A stretch of 64,000 nucleotides of DNA, taken from NCBI GenBank assembly GCA_964036665.1, contig OZ038527.1:3596001-3660000 (forward strand), in the 5' to 3' direction. The notes beneath the pieces are model-generated. The model saw only the letters and a list, made by a program, of their open reading frames with translations, had not been told where the DNA came from and ran no database searches. Shown here piece by piece: positions 59,601 through 64,000 of this stretch (the first letter of the stretch is position 1; every line of letters starts with the position of its first letter). A program made the translations under genes and the position numbers. This stretch comes from Gordius sp. MW1. Lineage: Eukaryota; Nematomorpha; Gordioida; Gordea; Gordiidae.

Positions 59601-61314
59601 TATAAACACCCCATCTAAGAGGATCTGTTTTTTCGCCGATTTTTTTTAACTCGTTTTTGTATATCTCACTTGTAGCGTAGTAGAAATGGCTGAGTTTTGT
59701 TTGGTCGACTAAAACCGAAAGTCGACCAAGCAGCACCCAGTCGTTTTGCCAACACTACTACATATGTATTACTTTAGTTGATAGTATTTTACAAAAATAT
59801 TTTTCTATTACTCAAAAATATTTCTCACTGTGAACCTTATTTTGAGACATTTTATTCCCGTACAGGCTTTACTCTCGATCATATACTTGAGTTGGGAGAG
59901 TGTGGGGCTCCTCATTACCTACGTTAGTTTCGCCAATTGGTTAGCCATAGGAGGTGCCGTCGTAGCTTTACTCTATCTCCGCAAAAAATATCCCAACGCC
60001 CCCCGGCCCATTAAAGTACGCACTGCTACACTACCTACTGTTTACACGTACTCTTAGGACTTTTTAATATGTGTAAATTTTAAATAAAACTACCAAAAAT
60101 CAAGGAGTTATCTATGAAAAAGTTGGCGAATTTTAATATCTCATTGTTAGTCTTCTTTTAGAAAATAGCATGCGACTATATTAACGGTTTTATATAATTG
60201 AAATATATATGTTTTTTTCATGATTACATTTTTTGCATTGTTTAGAGCTATTTTATTAAATTATTGTTTCCGTTATATTATTGTAGAGTAATGTATTTAC
60301 TATTTTTGGTAGACTTCTTTCTCATATAGATTTATGAGTTGAATACACTAAGTATGTATTGAAATGAACGCTTGATCTTAAATCTTAAACATTTAAAGAT
60401 TGAAATTGCTATATATATTTTGTAAATTCACTAGCGTTTGATAATTGTTTAAAATGTATACAAATCTCAGTACTTTTTAATTTTAATTGTATTTTGTAAC
60501 AGGTTAACTTGATTTGGCCCATACTCTACATCATTTTGACCATTTTCCTGATCGTAATGCCGATATACGACGATTTCCTCAATACAGGTAATTAATTATT
60601 ATATTTTGCAACATATCTTTTACGATTGTTTATTTTAAACACTATAAGATTTGATTTTAAGAACTTAAAGTACTAAGGATAATTAATATGTGGTGATTTT
60701 TATCGATTAGATTATTTTTTCAATTTAAATAGGACTTTTAACACTTTATCCTGTAGTTAATTTATCAGAAAATCACCATGGAAATTTTAAATTCCAATAC
60801 TCAATCCATGGCTCTAAGCCAGCTCATTAATCTCATATATTTTAGTGTAGCATACAAAATTATCTGGAAATAAACCTCTATTAGTGGTAAACAAAAATAT
60901 ATAATGGCAAATTTTCTTTTTTTTAAATCAAAATAGATATAATAAATGTTATTAATTTGTACTAGCTTTCGGCGCCTTAATCATTCTACTGGGACTACCT
61001 ATCTACTTCTTATTTTGCTATTGGCAAAACAAGCCGGCCTTTTTCAATCGAGCCATCGGTACAAGACATTTGCAAATTAATTTAATTTCATAATGTGTAA
61101 CCTATATGATCACCACAAAACTACGGAATTTACTTATAAATAATATTTATTTTTTATTTTTATAATTGAAATAGAGAAATTTAACAACTTCGTCCAAAAA
61201 CTAATTCTATGCATCCCAGAAGAAATTGTGCCAGAAGCGATGGAAAATCAATTAGAAACTTATGAGAAAGAAGATCCTACGGGCTTCAGAGATTTAAAAG
61301 CTGGATTCGAATAA
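53617..61314 (+). CDS. SLC7A (LAT-type): SLC7A-family (LAT / y+LAT light chain) amino-acid transporter, 11 exons, complete
   Basis: Exons are 53617-54037, 54081-54206, 55440-55539, 57890-57934, 58057-58180, 58521-58624, 59109-59205, 59866-60015, 60503-60587, 60966-61058 and 61175-61314. Total is 1485 nt, 494 aa, the usual LAT length. The product is a 12-TM amino-acid exchanger at the plasma membrane that pairs with the 4F2hc/CD98 heavy chain. Evidence: the TM1 unwound motif GSGIF (residues 26-30) with LGLINGISIIING before it; Cys125 in YGTCEP, where LATs carry the disulphide to the heavy chain; NCWSVKASARLQD; SLFSYNGWTYLNMVVEEL; LPRSVWISLVMVTLIYVL; ALSCFGTVNSI; RLYYVGAREHQMP; and LTPIPAVLF. 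Exon 1 carries four family blocks and opens with a short basic N-terminus, so ATG 53617 is well supported. An AATAAA overlaps the stop codon (61310-61315). LAT1/2-like versus y+LAT-like cannot be decided from motifs alone. Confidence 0.95.
54985..55049. repeat. MITE family B right-end fragment in SLC7A intron 2
   Basis: TTTAGTCGACTAAAACCAAA to GTCGTTTTTACAACACTAC only. Confidence 0.75.
55875..56460. repeat. Repeats with GCTATGCAATTTATGGGCTC ends in SLC7A intron 3
   Basis: Palindromic tips AATTGCATAGCAATTAA near 55925 and CGCTTTTGGTTGTCCGTC near 56318 also occur near 2715, 11420, 15025, 28685 and 31685. The tip is therefore shared with the composite repeat. Confidence 0.6.
56080..56290. repeat. 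Dispersed repeat (CGGCCGACCCCCTCAG type) in SLC7A intron 3
   Basis: Shares GCCACGTTTTCGGCC, TCAGATTTTTATAAAATTTG and TTTTCGAGTT with the copies at 1675 and 18255. Confidence 0.65.
56901..57049. repeat. MITE family A copy in SLC7A intron 3
   Basis: Starts CATGCGTAGCCAGG and ends TGGCTACGCCCATGG. Confidence 0.85.
59675..59760. repeat. MITE family B minimal copy in SLC7A intron 7
   Basis: Both ends kept (GTAGTAGAAATGGCTGAGTT and CAGTCGTTTTGCCAACACTA) with almost no interior, in 86 bp. Ends 105 bp from exon 8. Confidence 0.75.
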
Positions 61315-61908
61315 AAAAATTCCACATTTTTTACCCGCATTCGATATATTTTTGCTCATATCAATCATGCAACCACGTTAATTTTAGTATATATTTTTGT
61401 AAAATTGGACTTTTTTAACCTTAAAAGAGTAAAAACACGCTATTTTTGTTATTTATATACTCATTTCGCCAACCTTGAATTATACTGGTACAAACCTTTT
61501 TATAGATCAAAATATGTTTGAAATTGTTATATCTCAAAATTATTACATATTTTTATCCTATAGCTAATCGTTATTGTTGAAACATTCCGGCGATCGTTAT
61601 ATTATTAAATATATTTTCGATAATTTATAAAGGAATAGCATAAAATGGTTTTTTGGTTAATTGTATGTTTTATATGAAACTTATTTTTACAATAAGGACC
61701 AAGACCATAGATTAATATTTATCAAAATTTTGCCTTTATATTTTAATTGTCTTAGTTAACTTTTTGTTCTATGATATCATGAAGGAGGTCGTAATTTGAT
61801 TGATGACGAGTTTAAATTTTTTTGTGTATAGATCAATGTAACTTAATCCCAAAAAATTTTCCAATAACTTAAGTTTTCTAATAATTTTAAATTTTGCGAC
61901 CGGCTGCA

Positions 61909-62052
61909 CATGGGCGTAGCCACGAGGTGGCAAAGAGGGGCGGCTGCCCCCTCTAAATCCAAAAATTCTTCAAATTTTAATATAATTATCTCCCAAATTG
62001 CTATAAATATTATTACCCCCCCCCCTCTAAATCCAATCCTGGCTACGCCCAT
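61909..62052. repeat. MITE family A copy downstream of SLC7A
   Basis: Starts CATGGGCGTAGCCACG and ends CTGGCTACGCCCAT. A second, oppositely oriented copy follows 65 bp later. Confidence 0.85.
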
Positions 62053-62116
62053 TGCGGCTGCACATTATTTTTTACTATAAAATCAATTATATTTAATGGA
62101 ACTATATACTGTCAAT

Positions 62117-62265
62117 CATGGGCATAGCCAGCATTGGGATTAGAGGGGGGCAAAATGATAATTTTTTAAAATTTTAGCCATAATTTTAAATTTCAACAAA
62201 TTTTTGCATTTAGAGGGGGGCAACCGCCCCTCCCTGTCTCCCCCTTGGCTACGCATACGCCCATG
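62117..62265. repeat. MITE family A copy, opposite orientation
   Basis: Starts CATGGGCATAGCCAGCATTG and ends TTGGCTACGCATACGCCCAT, with a short insertion near the right tip. Confidence 0.85.
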
Positions 62266-62672
62266 CTGTCAATTCATTGGAAATATAATTGTAGTTTATA
62301 AGTAGGGAGATTAAGTTGGTAAAATGATAAGAGGAGAATAGGACTCAATATTACGAGCTGCAGAAGCCCATCTTCGGGAAATAAAGGAGAGTGGAGATGA
62401 AATCACACTAAAATAAACCCTGTAAATGGGATTTTGCAGCCCAATTTTCCGTTAACAATTATATTTGTCTTGTGTTTGTAGCATAAACAAACATTTTGTT
62501 CTCGTTATTATGAAACTTTTTGCTTATGTGGGTTGGCGGTTTCGCATATTTAATCAAAACTTACCGGCTCAAGGACTACGTAGAGTGCCCAAGCCCATGT
62601 CATATGTTTCTCATGGTAAAATCTGTACCATTAAATCCACCGTTTTGAATTTGGCAATCTTTTATAGCTTTC

Positions 62673-62856
62673 CATGGGCGTAGCCAGGTTTGGATTTTTT
62701 TTTTGGGGGGGGGGGGGCAAAACGTTTAAAAGTTTAATTAGAGGGGGGCAAAACATAATTTTTTTTAATTTTTCAAAGTTTTTGCATTGAAATTTTTTTT
62801 CTCTCGTAATTTGGGGGGGGGGAGGCAGTCGCCCCACCCCCCTGGCTACGCCCATG
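62673..62856. repeat. MITE family A copy (G-run sub-type)
   Basis: Starts CATGGGCGTAGCCAGG and ends CTGGCTACGCCCATG, with long T and G runs inside; same sub-type as 28841 and 47155. Confidence 0.85.
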
Positions 62857-63240
62857 TATCTTTCTGCAGTGTCCTCAATTGTTCAGACAAAAATGGTGGA
62901 TCTACCTTCCTCAGTGATTAATAAATAAGAACAAATGTTATCAAATGATTATTTAATACATGCAGATGGAACTAAATTGCCTTAACATCACATCACCTCA
63001 CTATTTTTATGAATTGTGTAATGATATGTATTTTAAAATGCTGATTATAATGTTTAAATAGTTCAAAAGTTTTTGATTGCGTTTTAAAATCACTTTATTT
63101 TATTAAAATCACAATACCCTATATAACCCTTCCTTATTTGTGCACATTTAAAAATGGCGGAATAAACGGTACACTTATTTAATGTTGATGAGCAGTCTAT
63201 GGTTCAGCTACGCCCATACACCTCAGCTATTTTGCTGCAT

Positions 63241-63392
63241 CATGGACGTAGCCAGGGAGGGGCGGCTGCCCCCCTCTAAATTCAAAATTACTTAAAAATT
63301 AATATGATTATAGCTAAAACTTAAAAATATTATTATTTCCACTCCCTAAATCATTATTGTCCCCCTACAATTCTAACCCTAGCTACACCGAT
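63241..63392. repeat. MITE family A copy
   Basis: Starts CATGGACGTAGCCAGGGA and ends CTAGCTACACCGATG. Confidence 0.8.
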
Positions 63393-64000
63393 GCTATGGA
63401 AGAACTAGCTAATAAGCGGCTAAATTTTAAAAAAGTCATGAAATGATCTTATCTTCACCTTTGATAGATAATCCCTTTGAAGTGGGGAGATAATTAATTA
63501 ATCATTTTTTAATATAAATTTATGAGACTTGCGGTGCCACATTGTGGTCCCTGGATTAAATTGTAAAATAAAATGGGGTTTTTTGCCTTAAAAATGCTTA
63601 ATTTTTTTATAAACAAGTCCACCATCTTTATAATCTCAAAGATGGCCTAAGATTGTCAAACTATAATATAGGCATTTTTAAATAAACTCATATGGTTAAA
63701 AACTTGATTTTCATTAATAAAGTGTTAAAAAATAAAATTTTCTACTTTTATTATCCCCCTTATAATTATGTCTCTGACTACAAAATAAATTCTTATAAAA
63801 TTTTTATCAAAGTGTTAATTATTACTAATGTTCTTTTGGTCCGAATCTATCTAGTTCGGTGTTAATAAAAACATTTTCGTTATTCTTATCAAACCAGATA
63901 ATCTGTGTCTTCCAATTCCTATCTACATTACATATAAGTATAATTATGGTAATGTATTGATACGAAAAGATTTGAAAAGAAAAATTAATAATTGAGCATA

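Larger units (their letters stand above)
61315..64000. other. Downstream of SLC7A; MITE-rich, no gene seen
   Basis: Four family A MITEs lie between 61909 and 63392. The segment 62280-62460 (CCATCTTCGGGAAATAAAGG) and the 63393-64000 end show no coding motif. Confidence 0.5.

Overview
This is AT-rich nuclear DNA from an invertebrate animal. The evidence is four intron-split genes with animal orthologues, GT-AG introns from about 40 bp to several kb, non-LTR retrotransposons, a hAT remnant and very dense MITE-like repeats. I cannot name the taxon. An arthropod or another small invertebrate would fit.

Layout. (1) 1-4166 is repeat-rich with no recognised gene. (2) 4167-10151 (+) is a complete five-exon casein kinase I gamma gene (573 aa). 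(3) 14849-24627 (-) holds ten exons of a ZIP-family metal transporter of the SLC39A8/14 type. A signal-peptide exon at 32815-33129 may be its 5' end. The ten-exon block lies between two large inverted copies of a composite repeat (11413-13700 and 25602-28706). Each copy contains a minisatellite of about 127 bp, a GC-rich hairpin cluster and a tRNA-T-arm-like motif. (4) 34500-42200 is mostly mobile-element debris: a long reverse-transcriptase ORF, an RTE-type endonuclease remnant split by a hAT element, and a FLYWCH zinc-finger fragment. It also holds a 126-aa orphan membrane-protein ORF (37124-37504). (5) 42287-45898 (-) is an essentially full-length LINE with a 12-bp target-site duplication and a (TATG)n tail. 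(6) 45966-50312 (+) is a complete 14-exon KHDC4-like splicing-factor gene (549 aa) whose ATG is 56 bp from the LINE insertion. (7) 53617-61314 (+) is a complete 11-exon SLC7A (LAT-type) amino-acid transporter gene (494 aa). (8) 61315-64000 is MITE-rich with no gene seen.

The genes do not form a functional cluster: a membrane-anchored kinase, a metal importer, a KH-domain RNA-binding protein and an amino-acid exchanger. Exon models were built by hand from splice sites, reading-phase continuity and family alignment from memory. Reading phase is preserved across every junction in all four models.
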